Below are positions 8,153-15,905 of a stretch of DNA of 39,337 nucleotides, in pieces. The first letter of the stretch is position 1, and each line of letters opens with the position of its first letter. Made by a program: the position numbers and the translations under genes. The notes beneath the pieces are model-generated. The model saw only the letters and a list, made by a program, of their open reading frames with translations, was not told the origin of the DNA and ran no database searches. The DNA is from Pseudomonadota bacterium (lineage in GTDB: Bacteria > Pseudomonadota > Gammaproteobacteria > Burkholderiales > Burkholderiaceae_C), in NCBI GenBank assembly GCA_018241325.1, contig JAFEEB010000075.1, positions 1 through 39,337 on the forward strand, read 5' to 3'.

Positions 8153-9919
8153 ATGGCGCGGCAGGAGAAAAAGACCGATGCGGTGATCGTGGGCCTGGGC
8201 TGGACGGGCTCGATCCTGGCGATGGAGCTGGCCGAGGCGGGCCTTCAGGTGCTGGCGCTGGAGCGCGGCGAGGACCGCGACACGGTGCCCGACTTTGCCT
8301 ATCCCAAGATGATCGACGAGCTGAAGTACGGCATCCGGCTCAAGCTGATGAACCGGCCCGCGGACTCGACGCTGACAATTCGCCGGTCGCTGCAGGAGAC
8401 GGCGCTGCCCTACCGCGTGCTGGGCAGCTTTTTGCCGGGCAACGGCGTGGGCGGGGCGGGCGTGCACTGGAACGGCCACACCTGGCGCGCGCTGCCCGAG
8501 GAGCTGCGCCTGCGCTCGTACGTGACCGAAAAGTTCGGCGCCAAGGCGATCGGGCCCGACCTGACGATCGCGGACTGGGGCGTGACCTACGATGAGCTGG
8601 AGCCGTATTTCGACCGCTTCGAATACGTGTGCGGCATCTCCGGCCAGGCCGGCAACATCGGCGGCCAGACGCAGGCGGGCGGCAACCCGTTCGAGGGGCC
8701 GCGCAAGCGCGGCTACCCGCTGGGGCCGCTGCCCACGTTGCTGAACGGCAAGATGTTCGGCGAGGCGGCCAAGGCCATGGGCTACCACCCGTTTCCGCTG
8801 CCTTCGGCCAACCTGTCGGACGCCTACATCAACGAGTACGGCATGCAGATGGGTCCGTGCAATTTTTGCGGCTTTTGCGAGCGCTTCGGCTGCATCAACT
8901 ATTCCAAGTCGGCGCCGCAGACCTGCATCCTGGGCGCGCTCAAGCACAAGCCCAACTTCAGCTATCGCACGCGCGCCGAAGTCATCCGGGTGGAGCTGTC
9001 CGCCGACAGGAAGACCGCCACCGGCGTGACCTATGTCGATGACCGGGGCGAGGAGGTGTTTCAGCCGGCCGATCTGGTCATTCTGGCCGCCTACCAGTTC
9101 TACAACGTGCACCTGCTGCTGCTGTCGGGCATCGGCAAGCCCTACGTGGCGGAGACCGGCGAAGGCGTGGTGGGCAAGAACTACGCCTACCAGATGTCCG
9201 GGGGCACCAGCCTGTTTTTCAAGAACGTCAACTTCAATCCGTTCGTCGGGGCCGGCTCCAGCGCGATGGTGATCGACGATTTCTCGATGAACCAGGTGGA
9301 CTTTGGCCGCGAGGGCTTCATCGGCGGCAGCTACATCAGCAGCGGCCAGTTCAACGGCCGGCCGATCGCCTCGATGGCGCTGCCGCCCGGCACGCCGGCC
9401 TGGGGTGCCGGCTGGAAGCAGGGCATCAAGGACTGGTACGGCCACTCGATGAGCATCGGCAGCCACGGCTCCAACATGTCCTACCGCGATTGCTACCTCG
9501 ACCTGGACCCGACCTACCGCAACAAGTACGGCCAGCCCATGCTGCGCATGACCTTCGACTGGAAGCCCAACGACATCCGCATGACGCAGTTCATGCGCAG
9601 CAAGATCGAGGCGATCGCCCGGTCGATGAACCCGACGCACTGGGCCTCGGGCTACAAGGGCGAGGGCGCGCACTACGACGTGCGGCCTTACCAGACCACG
9701 CACAACGTCGGCGGCGCCATCATGGGCACCGATCCCGCCCACAGCGCCGTCAACCGCTACCTGCAAACCTGGGACGTGCACAACGTGTTCGTGATGGGGT
9801 CCAGCGCCTTCCCGCAGAACCTGCAATACAACCCGACCGGTACCGTGGGCGCGCTGGCGTACTGGTCGGCGCGGGCGATCCGGCAGGACTACCTGAAGAA
9901 CCCGCGTCCGTTGGCTTGA
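8153..9919 (+). CDS. GMC-family FAD dehydrogenase, catalytic large subunit (gluconate/polyol/glucose dehydrogenase type)
   Basis: The 588-residue flavoprotein would oxidise a sugar, sugar acid or polyol in the periplasm and pass electrons to the cytochrome subunit encoded next. The FAD-binding GLGWTG (14-19) begins a Rossmann fold ending in LALERG. The C-terminal GMC domain holds TTHNVGGAIMGTDP, where His precedes the active site, and VMGSSAFPQNLQYNPTGTVG. A Cys-rich CNFCGFCERFGC motif (Cys236, 239, 242, 247) matches the position where FAD-glucose dehydrogenases of this class are known to carry a 3Fe-4S cluster. No signal peptide is present, consistent with co-export on the Tat subunit. Substrate cannot be told from sequence. 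The ATG at 8153 was preferred over a TTG two codons upstream. Confidence 0.93.
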   Translation: MARQEKKTDAVIVGLGWTGSILAMELAEAGLQVLALERGEDRDTVPDFAYPKMIDELKYGIRLKLMNRPADSTLTIRRSLQETALPYRVLGSFLPGNGVGGAGVHWNGHTWRALPEELRLRSYVTEKFGAKAIGPDLTIADWGVTYDELEPYFDRFEYVCGISGQAGNIGGQTQAGGNPFEGPRKRGYPLGPLPTLLNGKMFGEAAKAMGYHPFPLPSANLSDAYINEYGMQMGPCNFCGFCERFGCINYSKSAPQTCILGALKHKPNFSYRTRAEVIRVELSADRKTATGVTYVDDRGEEVFQPADLVILAAYQFYNVHLLLLSGIGKPYVAETGEGVVGKNYAYQMSGGTSLFFKNVNFNPFVGAGSSAMVIDDFSMNQVDFGREGFIGGSYISSGQFNGRPIASMALPPGTPAWGAGWKQGIKDWYGHSMSIGSHGSNMSYRDCYLDLDPTYRNKYGQPMLRMTFDWKPNDIRMTQFMRSKIEAIARSMNPTHWASGYKGEGAHYDVRPYQTTHNVGGAIMGTDPAHSAVNRYLQTWDVHNVFVMGSSAFPQNLQYNPTGTVGALAYWSARAIRQDYLKNPRPLA

Positions 9920-9934
9920 GGCAAGGAGCCTGGC

Positions 9935-11257
9935 ATGAAAGCGCTGCTTCGCATCGTCGGCGTCCTGATCCTGATCGGCATCGTCGTGGTTCTCGGCCTG
10001 ATGTTCGTGCCGCCTCAGCGCACCGCGCCGGCTGCGCCGCTGCCGGCCGACTACCAGGCGCCGCCGGGCGCGGGGCGGGCCGTGGCCGTGGCGGGCGACT
10101 GCATGGCCTGCCACACGGCACCCAAGGGCCAGCCCTATGCGGGCGGGCTGGCCGTGCCTTCGCCCTTCGGCACCATCTACTCGACCAACATCACGCCCGA
10201 CAAGGAAACCGGCATCGGCAACTACACGCTGGACGAGTTTCGTGCCGCGCTGATCGATGGCGTGCGCAAGGATGGCGCGCACCTGTACCCGGCGATGCCG
10301 TATCCGAGCTACCGCAAGATGAGCGAGCCCGACGTGCGTGCGCTGTATGCCTACCTGATGAACGACGTCAAGCCAGTGCATGCGGCGGCGCCGGTGACCG
10401 AGCTGGAGTTTCCGTTCAACCAGCGCTGGGGCATCCGGGCCTGGGACTGGGTGGCCTTGCCCAAGGCGGGTTTCGAGCCGCACATGGGCGACGCGCGGCT
10501 GGATCGCGGCGCGTACCTGGTCGAAGGGTTGGCGCACTGCGGCTCCTGCCACACGCCGCGCAGCGCCTTGACCTTTGCCGAAAAGGGCTACGACGCCCGC
10601 GCGGGCGATTTTTTGACGGGCGCCGTGCTCAATGGCTGGCCGGCGCCCGACCTGCGGGCCAAGGACAGTGACGCGCAGCGCTGGAGCGCGGCGCAGCTGG
10701 CGGCCTTGCTGGCCACCGGCCGCAGCGACACCACCGGCGTGGCCGGCGAGATGGCGACGGCGGTCGAGCACTCGCTGCAATACCTGCCCAAGGACGATCT
10801 GGACGCCGTCGTCGGCTACCTGCAGGCCATCCGCCAGGACCGCGCGGTCGCGGGCCAGACGGCGCCGCGCGCCAACGCGGTGGCGACCACCGCGACGCTC
10901 AACGGCGCCTCGCCGCAGATCGACCTGGGCGCGCGCCTGTACCTGGACAATTGCAGTGCCTGCCACTTCACCAACGGCAAGGGCGCCAAGGCGGTGTTTC
11001 CGCAACTGGACGGCAACGCCCTGGTGACGGCCCAGGACGCCGGCGGCCTGATCGCCGTGATCCTGAACGGCGCGGCCATCCCCTCGACCCAGCTGCGGCC
11101 GGCGCGCCTGGCGATGCCGGGTTTCGGCTGGCGCCTGAAGGACGACGAGGTGGCGGCCCTGGCCAGCTTCGTGCGCCAGAGCTGGTCCAACGACGCCCCG
11201 GCGGTCGCCGGGGCCGACGTGGCCAAGGTGCGCGCCGCGACGGCGTCAGCACGCTGA
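9935..11257 (+). CDS. Triheme membrane-anchored cytochrome c subunit
   Basis: A 440-residue periplasmic cytochrome with an uncleaved-looking N-terminal membrane anchor (about residues 5-25) and three CxxCH heme c sites: CMACH (56-60), CGSCH (202-206) and CSACH (340-344). Three heme domains are the known layout for the cytochrome subunit of gluconate, sorbitol, alcohol and FAD-glucose dehydrogenases, which hands electrons to ubiquinone in the cytoplasmic membrane. Met residues suited as distal ligands follow each heme (for example YPAMPYPSYRKMS near 120-129). AAGGAG at 9923-9928 gives a clear ribosome site. It follows the GMC gene by 15 bases and closes the three-gene operon. Confidence 0.94.
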   Translation: MKALLRIVGVLILIGIVVVLGLMFVPPQRTAPAAPLPADYQAPPGAGRAVAVAGDCMACHTAPKGQPYAGGLAVPSPFGTIYSTNITPDKETGIGNYTLDEFRAALIDGVRKDGAHLYPAMPYPSYRKMSEPDVRALYAYLMNDVKPVHAAAPVTELEFPFNQRWGIRAWDWVALPKAGFEPHMGDARLDRGAYLVEGLAHCGSCHTPRSALTFAEKGYDARAGDFLTGAVLNGWPAPDLRAKDSDAQRWSAAQLAALLATGRSDTTGVAGEMATAVEHSLQYLPKDDLDAVVGYLQAIRQDRAVAGQTAPRANAVATTATLNGASPQIDLGARLYLDNCSACHFTNGKGAKAVFPQLDGNALVTAQDAGGLIAVILNGAAIPSTQLRPARLAMPGFGWRLKDDEVAALASFVRQSWSNDAPAVAGADVAKVRAATASAR

Positions 11258-11289
11258 GCGCGGGCGCCGGGCACCGCGGGTGCAGGTGC

Positions 11290-12417
11290 TCAGGCGTCCA
11301 GCGCCGGATAGTCGGTATAGCCCGCCGCCCCGCCGCCGTACAGCGTGGCGCGCTCGAGGGCGGCGAAGGGGCCGCCGCGGCGGATGCGCTCGGTCAGGTC
11401 GGGCATGCTGATGAAGGCCTTGCCGAAGGCCACCAGGTCGGCGCGGCCGGACTCGATGGCGGCGGCGGCCGCGGCGCCGTCGTAGCCGTTGTTGACCATC
11501 CAGGCGCCGCGGCCGCCGGCCTTGCGCCAGGTGGCCTTCATGGCGGCGTAGTCGAAGGGGCGGCCTTCGACCTCGCGCGGGCCGCCCGTGGCGCCTTCGA
11601 TGACGTGGATGTAAGCCAGCGGCAGCGGCGCCAGTTCGCGCATCAGGTGCCTAAACAGGGGCTGCGGGTCGGCGTCCACGATGTCGTTGGCGGGCGTCAC
11701 GGGGGAGATGCGCAGGCCCGTGCGTTCGGCGCCCACGGCGTCGGCGATGGCGCGGGTCACCTCCAGCATCAGGCGCGCGCGGTTTTCGATGGAGCCGCCG
11801 TAGTCGTCGGTGCGCTGGTTGGCGCCGGTCTTCAGGAACTGGTCGAGCAGATAGCCGTTGGCGCCGTGGATTTCCACGCCGTCGAAGCCGGCCGACTGCA
11901 CGGCGTTGCGCGCGGCGACGGCGAAGTCGTGCACGATGCCGGGAATCTCATGGCGATGCAGCGCGCGCGGCTCGCTGGTGGGCGTAAAGCCGCCCTGGCC
12001 CTCGCAGTCGATCAGGTAGGTCTTGGTGTTGGCGCGGAGGGCCGAGGGGCCGACCGGCAACTGGTGGTCGGGTTGCAGCCGCTGGTGCGACACGCGCCCC
12101 ACGTGCCACAGCTGGCAGAAGATGCGTCCGCCCTGCGCATGCACCGCCTGGGTCACCCGCCTCCAGCCGTCGAGCTGCTCGGTGTCGTACAGGCCGGGCA
12201 CGTCGGCGTAGCCCTGGCCTTGCGGGCTGATGGCGGTGGCTTCGCTCACGATCAGGCTGGCGCCGGTGAGCGGGTCGGCGCGCTGGGCGTAGTACTCGGC
12301 CATCAGTGCGTTGGGCACGGCGCCGGGCGCGCGGTTGCGCGTGAGCGGGGCCATGACGACGCGATGGGGCAGCGTGAGCGCGCCCAGACGAAACGAGGAA
12401 AACAGCGGGTGGGACAT
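11290..12417 (-). CDS. nemA: Old yellow enzyme family alkene reductase
   Basis: A 375-residue FMN-dependent ene-reductase (N-ethylmaleimide reductase type) that reduces activated C=C bonds and often nitro compounds using NADPH. Visible features: LTLPHRVVMAPLTRNRA (15-30) with the FMN-contacting segment, the substrate/FMN pair His184-Asn187 in HGANGYLLDQF with Tyr189, TDDYGGSIENRARLMLEV (about 203-220), LRISP, and NNGYDG near the phosphate-binding end. The ATG at 12417 follows AAGAGA and starts the conserved MSHPLFSSFRLG. It is convergent with the cytochrome gene and divergent from the MFS gene (94 bases). The symbol is by family; the physiological substrate is unknown. Confidence 0.92.
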   Translation of the reverse strand: MSHPLFSSFRLGALTLPHRVVMAPLTRNRAPGAVPNALMAEYYAQRADPLTGASLIVSEATAISPQGQGYADVPGLYDTEQLDGWRRVTQAVHAQGGRIFCQLWHVGRVSHQRLQPDHQLPVGPSALRANTKTYLIDCEGQGGFTPTSEPRALHRHEIPGIVHDFAVAARNAVQSAGFDGVEIHGANGYLLDQFLKTGANQRTDDYGGSIENRARLMLEVTRAIADAVGAERTGLRISPVTPANDIVDADPQPLFRHLMRELAPLPLAYIHVIEGATGGPREVEGRPFDYAAMKATWRKAGGRGAWMVNNGYDGAAAAAAIESGRADLVAFGKAFISMPDLTERIRRGGPFAALERATLYGGGAAGYTDYPALDA

Positions 12418-12511
12418 GGCCGGTCTCTTTGCGATGGCGAGGGGTCGTGCGCCGATTGTGCGACGGGCGCGCCCGCCGTGCCAGCCGCGCGGGCTGCGAC
12501 ACAATGCGCAG

Positions 12512-13744
12512 ATGACCGCACCTGCCGCAGCGCCTGGCCCCGCGCCCGTTTTCCTGGCCCTGGCGCTGTCGCTGGGCGCGGCCGTGTCGCTGGGCATCAC
12601 GCGCTTTGCCTACGGGCTGCTGCTGCCGGTGATGAAGAGCGACCTGGCCTGGAGCTACACGCTGGCCGGCGCGATGAACACCGTCAACGCCGCGGGCTAC
12701 CTGCTGGGCGCGCTCGTCACGCCGTGGCTGCTCAAACGCCTGGGCGCCGCGCGGGTGCTGCTGTGGGGCGCCGTGCTGGCCAGCGTGTTCATGGCGCTGT
12801 CGGGCTTTTTCATCGATGCGGCGCCGCTGCTGCTGCAACGCCTGCTGGCGGGCGTGGCCAGCGCTTTCGTGTTCATCGCCGGCGGGCTGCTGGCGGCCCG
12901 GCTGGGCACGCGCGCGCCGCAGCAGGCCGGCTTGCTGCTGGGCCTGTACTACGGCGGCGTGGGCTGGGGCATTGCGCTGTCGGCGCTGGGCGTGCCGCTG
13001 CTGCTGGAGGCCGCGCGCGGCGTGGCGCATGGCTGGGCCTGGGCCTGGTGGGGCATGGCGCTGCTCTGCCTGGTGGCCACGGCGGTGCTGGCGTGGCCGG
13101 CCAGAATACTACAAAAACAGGAGCTGGTTGCGCAGTCTGGACAAGCGCCAGAACCTCATTTGATTAAAAAAATATCATGGCGGTCGATGGCCTGGGCGCT
13201 GGCGGGCTACACGCTGTTCGGCGTGGGCTACATCGGCTACATGACCTTCGTGATCGCCCTGCTGCGCGAGCAGGGCGCCAGCGCCGGCGCGGTCACGCTG
13301 TTCTACACCCTGCTGGGCCTGGCGGTGGTGGCCTCGGCGCGCATCTGGGCGCGCCTGCTGGACCGCGCCCAGGGCGGCGGCGCGCTGGCGCTGCTCAACG
13401 CCCTGCTGGGCCTGGCCACCGTGCTGCCGGCGCTGACGGCGGCGTGGCCGGTGGTGCTGGCCTCGGGCCTGCTGTTTGGCGCGGTGTTTTTGTCGCTGGT
13501 GGCGTCCACCACCGCCTTCGTGCGGCACAACCTGCCCAGCGCGCAGTGGGCGGCGGGCATCAGCGCCTTCACCATCGTGTTCGCCTTCGGCCAGATCGTG
13601 GGGCCCACCGTGGTGGGCTGGATCGCCGACGGCCCGGGCGGGCTGGCGCGCGGCCTGCTGTATTCGGCCGGCGCGCTGTGGCTGGGCGCGCTGGTGGCGT
13701 GGCGGCAAAGGCCGCTGGCGCAGCGGCCGGTCGCGCCGGTCTAG
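12512..13744 (+). CDS. MFS transporter, YbfB/YjiJ family
   Basis: A 410-residue inner membrane transporter with about 12 hydrophobic segments, of the YbfB/YjiJ branch of the major facilitator superfamily. The start LSLGAAVSLGITRFAYGLLLP (about 16-36) is characteristic of that branch. Substrate unknown. Between the sixth and seventh membrane segments (about residues 198-222) lies a polar stretch, LQKQELVAQSGQAPEPHLIKK, encoded by an AT-rich 65-70 base segment that matches a repeat found also in parB and moaC. The frame is intact through it. The last base of the stop codon is also the first base of the MITE-like element that follows. No strong ribosome site is visible. Confidence 0.9.
   Translation: MTAPAAAPGPAPVFLALALSLGAAVSLGITRFAYGLLLPVMKSDLAWSYTLAGAMNTVNAAGYLLGALVTPWLLKRLGAARVLLWGAVLASVFMALSGFFIDAAPLLLQRLLAGVASAFVFIAGGLLAARLGTRAPQQAGLLLGLYYGGVGWGIALSALGVPLLLEAARGVAHGWAWAWWGMALLCLVATAVLAWPARILQKQELVAQSGQAPEPHLIKKISWRSMAWALAGYTLFGVGYIGYMTFVIALLREQGASAGAVTLFYTLLGLAVVASARIWARLLDRAQGGGALALLNALLGLATVLPALTAAWPVVLASGLLFGAVFLSLVASTTAFVRHNLPSAQWAAGISAFTIVFAFGQIVGPTVVGWIADGPGGLARGLLYSAGALWLGALVAWRQRPLAQRPVAPV
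13105..13172 (+). repeat. AGCT/GCGC repeat family, copy B, in frame inside the MFS gene
   Basis: The core AGCTGGTTGCGC (13122-13133), 11 bases, then GCGC (ending 13148) is flanked by A/T-rich arms (ACAAAAACAGG before, CATTTGATTAAAAAAAT after) that stand out sharply from the surrounding GC-rich codons. The 12-base AGCTGGTTGCGC is identical to the copy in parB read on the opposite strand. Confidence 0.75.
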
Positions 13745-13982
13745 ACCTAAAAGCGGCAGTTGGACGCGCTCGCCAGTGCTGTGATCGGCGTGCCAGGCAA
13801 GGCGCGACGACGCGGCGGGCTCGTGCCCGCAAGGAAGAGCAACGCCGCATGGCGTGCTGAGCGCGGTGCTGGCGAGCGTTTAGCGCGCTCACCCAAGAGG
13901 TGAGAATCAACGAAGCCGCGAAACTCAACGTTCATACGGGCTTCCCGAAGGTGAAAAGCGGTCAACTGCCGTTTTTAGGTCA
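13743..13982. mobile_element. MITE-like element with terminal inverted repeats between convergent genes
   Basis: GACCTAAAAGCGGCAGTTG (13744-13762) is repeated inverted at 13963-13981 with one mismatch. An inner pair CGCTCGCCAG/CTGGCGAGCG (about 13767-13776 and 13869-13878) extends the left half into a nested palindrome. There is no transposase gene, so it resembles a non-autonomous MITE. The ends overlap the MFS stop (TAG, 13742-13744) and the GST stop (13980-13982 on the minus strand). No clear target duplication is visible. The outer hairpin with its T-rich ends could also act as a bidirectional terminator. Confidence 0.6.
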
Positions 13983-14585
13983 AAGCAGACCCTCGGCCTT
14001 CATCGCGCGCTGCACGGCGGGGCGCGCGGCGATGCGCTCGCGGTAGGCGGCGAGGTTTTTCAGGCCGCTGATGTCGAGGCCGGTGGGCTTGGCCCAGTTG
14101 GTGACGGTGAACAGGTAGGCGTCGGCGACGCTGAAGTCGGAGCCCATCAGGTATGGCTTGCCGGCCAGCTCGCCATCGACCCAGCTCAGGCGGCCGAGCA
14201 GCCGCTCCTGGGTGGCCTGCTTGACTTCGTCGGGGGTGGCGGGGTTGAACAGGGGCGAGAAGCCCTTGTGCACCTCGGTGCCGATGAAGTTGAGCCAGCT
14301 CTGCAATTGATAGCGCGCGAGGGTGCCGTTGGCGGGTGCCAGCTTCTTTTCGGGCGCCTGGTCGGCGATGTATTGCACGATGGCCGGGCCTTCGCGCAGG
14401 CCGGTGCCGTCATCCAGCACCAGGTAGGGCACGTAGCCCAGGGGGTTGACCTTGCGGTAGTCGCTGCCGTCGGGCAGCAGCTTGGTCTTGGTGGGGGCGG
14501 AGATGGCCTCGTACTTGAGGCCGGCTTCTTCCAGCGCGATGTGGGGCGAGAGGGAGCAGGCGCCGGCGGAGTAATAGAGTTTCAT
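13980..14585 (-). CDS. gst: Glutathione S-transferase, beta class
   Basis: A 201-residue cytosolic GST. The N-terminus MKLYYSAGACSLSPHIALEEAG is the beta-class signature, with the mixed-disulfide Cys10. The thioredoxin-like domain runs about 1-80, with the cis-Pro region in NPLGYVPYLVLDDG and the glutathione-contacting REGPAIVQYIAD. The all-helical domain runs about 88-201, with DFSVADAYLFTVTNW. Length is typical (about 200). An AGGAA ribosome site precedes the ATG at 14585. The gene is convergent with the MFS gene across the MITE-like element. The beta class is known from Proteobacteria and acts in detoxification or oxidative stress; the specific substrate is not inferable. Confidence 0.95.
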   Translation of the reverse strand: MKLYYSAGACSLSPHIALEEAGLKYEAISAPTKTKLLPDGSDYRKVNPLGYVPYLVLDDGTGLREGPAIVQYIADQAPEKKLAPANGTLARYQLQSWLNFIGTEVHKGFSPLFNPATPDEVKQATQERLLGRLSWVDGELAGKPYLMGSDFSVADAYLFTVTNWAKPTGLDISGLKNLAAYRERIAARPAVQRAMKAEGLL

Positions 14586-14710
14586 GCGATGTTCCTGGTT
14601 GGTTGCCGCACGGACAGGCGCGACGGGCGGTCCCGGCGCCTGCTTCGTAGGCCCGTCAGCGTAGCAAAAGCGCGGCCGGCTTGCAGGCGGTGTCTGGCCG
14701 CGCCCGGTCG

Positions 14711-15145
14711 TCAGCGAGGCATGGCGCAGTCGAGGGCGGACTGTTCGTCCGCGCCCTTGCCGCAGGCGAGGTGGTTTTGCAGCTCGATGACGCGGTTTCG
14801 GGTCAGCTCGGCCAGGCAGCTGTTGACGTTCATGGCGTGGATGCTGCCGCCTTCGCTGCGCACCGCGGCAAAGGCGCACTCGGCATCGCGAAAGCCGATC
14901 CATTGGCGCTGTGCCTGGGTCAGCAGCGGCCTGGCCGGGTCGTCCCGCTTGAGCCGGCTCTGCATTTGCCCGTACAGGCGGTTGAGTTCCTGGTCCTGGC
15001 GCTTGAGGGCATCGGCGGCGCAGGCCGTCAGTTGGCTCTGCGTCTGGGCCTTCTCATAACAGGGGTCGTCGGCGGCATGGGCCAGCGTGCCGCTGGCCAG
15101 GCCGGCGATGCCCAGCAGGGCAGAAGTGAGTACGGCTTTTTTCAT
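14711..15145 (-). CDS. Secreted LprI-like (DUF1311) protein
   Basis: A 144-residue periplasmic protein: signal peptide (about 1-25, ending LAHAAD), then a DUF1311/LprI N-terminal domain with ALKRQDQELNRLYGQMQSRL, AQRQWIGFRDAECAF and a final ELQNHL. Cys residues at the start of the domain, in TACAADAL, in AECAF, and near the C-terminus could form disulfides. Family members include the mycobacterial lysozyme inhibitor LprI, but most proteobacterial members are uncharacterised, so inhibition is only a possibility. The ATG at 15145 was preferred because GGGAT lies 8 bases upstream; another in-frame ATG at 15154 would put the ribosome site too close. Confidence 0.82.
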   Translation of the reverse strand: MKKAVLTSALLGIAGLASGTLAHAADDPCYEKAQTQSQLTACAADALKRQDQELNRLYGQMQSRLKRDDPARPLLTQAQRQWIGFRDAECAFAAVRSEGGSIHAMNVNSCLAELTRNRVIELQNHLACGKGADEQSALDCAMPR

Positions 15146-15230
15146 GGCGATCATCCCAACGGTCTGCGAGGAAACTTGCGGCCAGGGCGGCTGCAGGTGT
15201 CGCGCCGCCCGCGTGGCTTGCGGCGCGCCT

Positions 15231-15737
15231 TCACTGCATTTCCAGTTGGCCAGGCTCGGGTGGGTCGTCCGGGTTCGTCACCAGGCAGCCCGATCCGTGG
15301 CAGCCATCGTAGCCGCTGTCGCGGGGGCGGCGGCGCTCGTGGTCGTCGTCCGAGGCGGCGCCGCCGAGAATGGCGCCCAGCACCAACCCGCCGATCAGCG
15401 CGCCGGCGTCGCGGCCCCGCGCATCGTAGTGGCGCGCGCCTTCGTCGTAGGTGTCGCCGCGCCCGTGGTGGTAGCCGCCCACATCCGCGAAGGTTCCCGC
15501 GCACCCTTCGCCCACCCAGATGTAGCCGCTTCTGGCGTTGTAGCCCCAGGTTCGGTTGACGATGCAGGCGCTGCTCGAAATCTGATGGATCAGCTGCGGG
15601 CGCGAGAGCTGGCCGGCGTAGCATTCGTTGTACTGGTAGTCGCGTGAGCGGCACTCGACCGTGGCCTGGGCCATGGCCTGCGGCAAGGTGGCCAGCGGCG
15701 CGAGGAGAAGGGCGGTGTTGACCAGGAGTCTGCGCAT
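15231..15737 (-). CDS. Secreted DUF3011 domain protein
   Basis: A 168-residue predicted exported protein: signal peptide (about 1-23, ending AMAQ), then a DUF3011-type module (27-88) with VECRS, YNEC, QISSSACIVNRTWGYN and GYIWVGEGCAGTFAD. The spaced Cys residues and the WGY...IWV...GC pattern define this family. A glycine-rich hydrophobic segment ALIGGLVLGAILGG (113-126) follows; it may insert in or associate with a membrane. The tail is acidic and Cys-containing (SGYDGCHGSGCL). The family has no established function. An AGGAG lies 13 bases before the ATG. Its upstream region (15738-15905) is shared with the divergent AraC regulator gene, which may control it. Confidence 0.82.
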   Translation of the reverse strand: MRRLLVNTALLLAPLATLPQAMAQATVECRSRDYQYNECYAGQLSRPQLIHQISSSACIVNRTWGYNARSGYIWVGEGCAGTFADVGGYHHGRGDTYDEGARHYDARGRDAGALIGGLVLGAILGGAASDDDHERRRPRDSGYDGCHGSGCLVTNPDDPPEPGQLEMQ

Positions 15738-15810
15738 GGGGTTTCTTTGGGGGACGGATTCGAGGGTTCAGGACCGGGGGCGTTGCGGGGCCGAGTCTGG
15801 CGTATTCGGC

Positions 15811-15825
15811 TGTCAGAAATCGACC
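15811..15825. promoter_or_regulatory. Repeated 15-bp motif TGTCAGAAATCGACC, candidate regulator site (copy 1)
   Basis: TGTCAGAAATCGACC lies between the divergent DUF3011 and AraC genes, about 80 bases before the AraC start. A 14/15 match, TGTCAGGAATCGACC, lies at 16803-16817, beyond the end of the AraC gene and 120 bases before the lipoprotein gene. Direct repeats flanking an AraC gene are plausible binding sites for its product. Confidence 0.4.
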
Positions 15826-15905
15826 GTTGTTGCATCTCTTGCGCATCGCCTGTAAGGTCGGTGCGATACCGGGGCAGCGCGTCGCGCCGGGGATGGGAAG
15901 TGGTG

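Noticed and set aside
7814-11005. Minus-strand open frame of 1063 codons opposite the dehydrogenase operon
   Set aside because: Composition is typical of an antisense shadow; three well-conserved genes occupy the plus strand.
13735-13990. Target site duplication of the MITE-like element
   Set aside because: No convincing direct repeat flanks the inverted ends; the bases next to them differ apart from trivial short matches.
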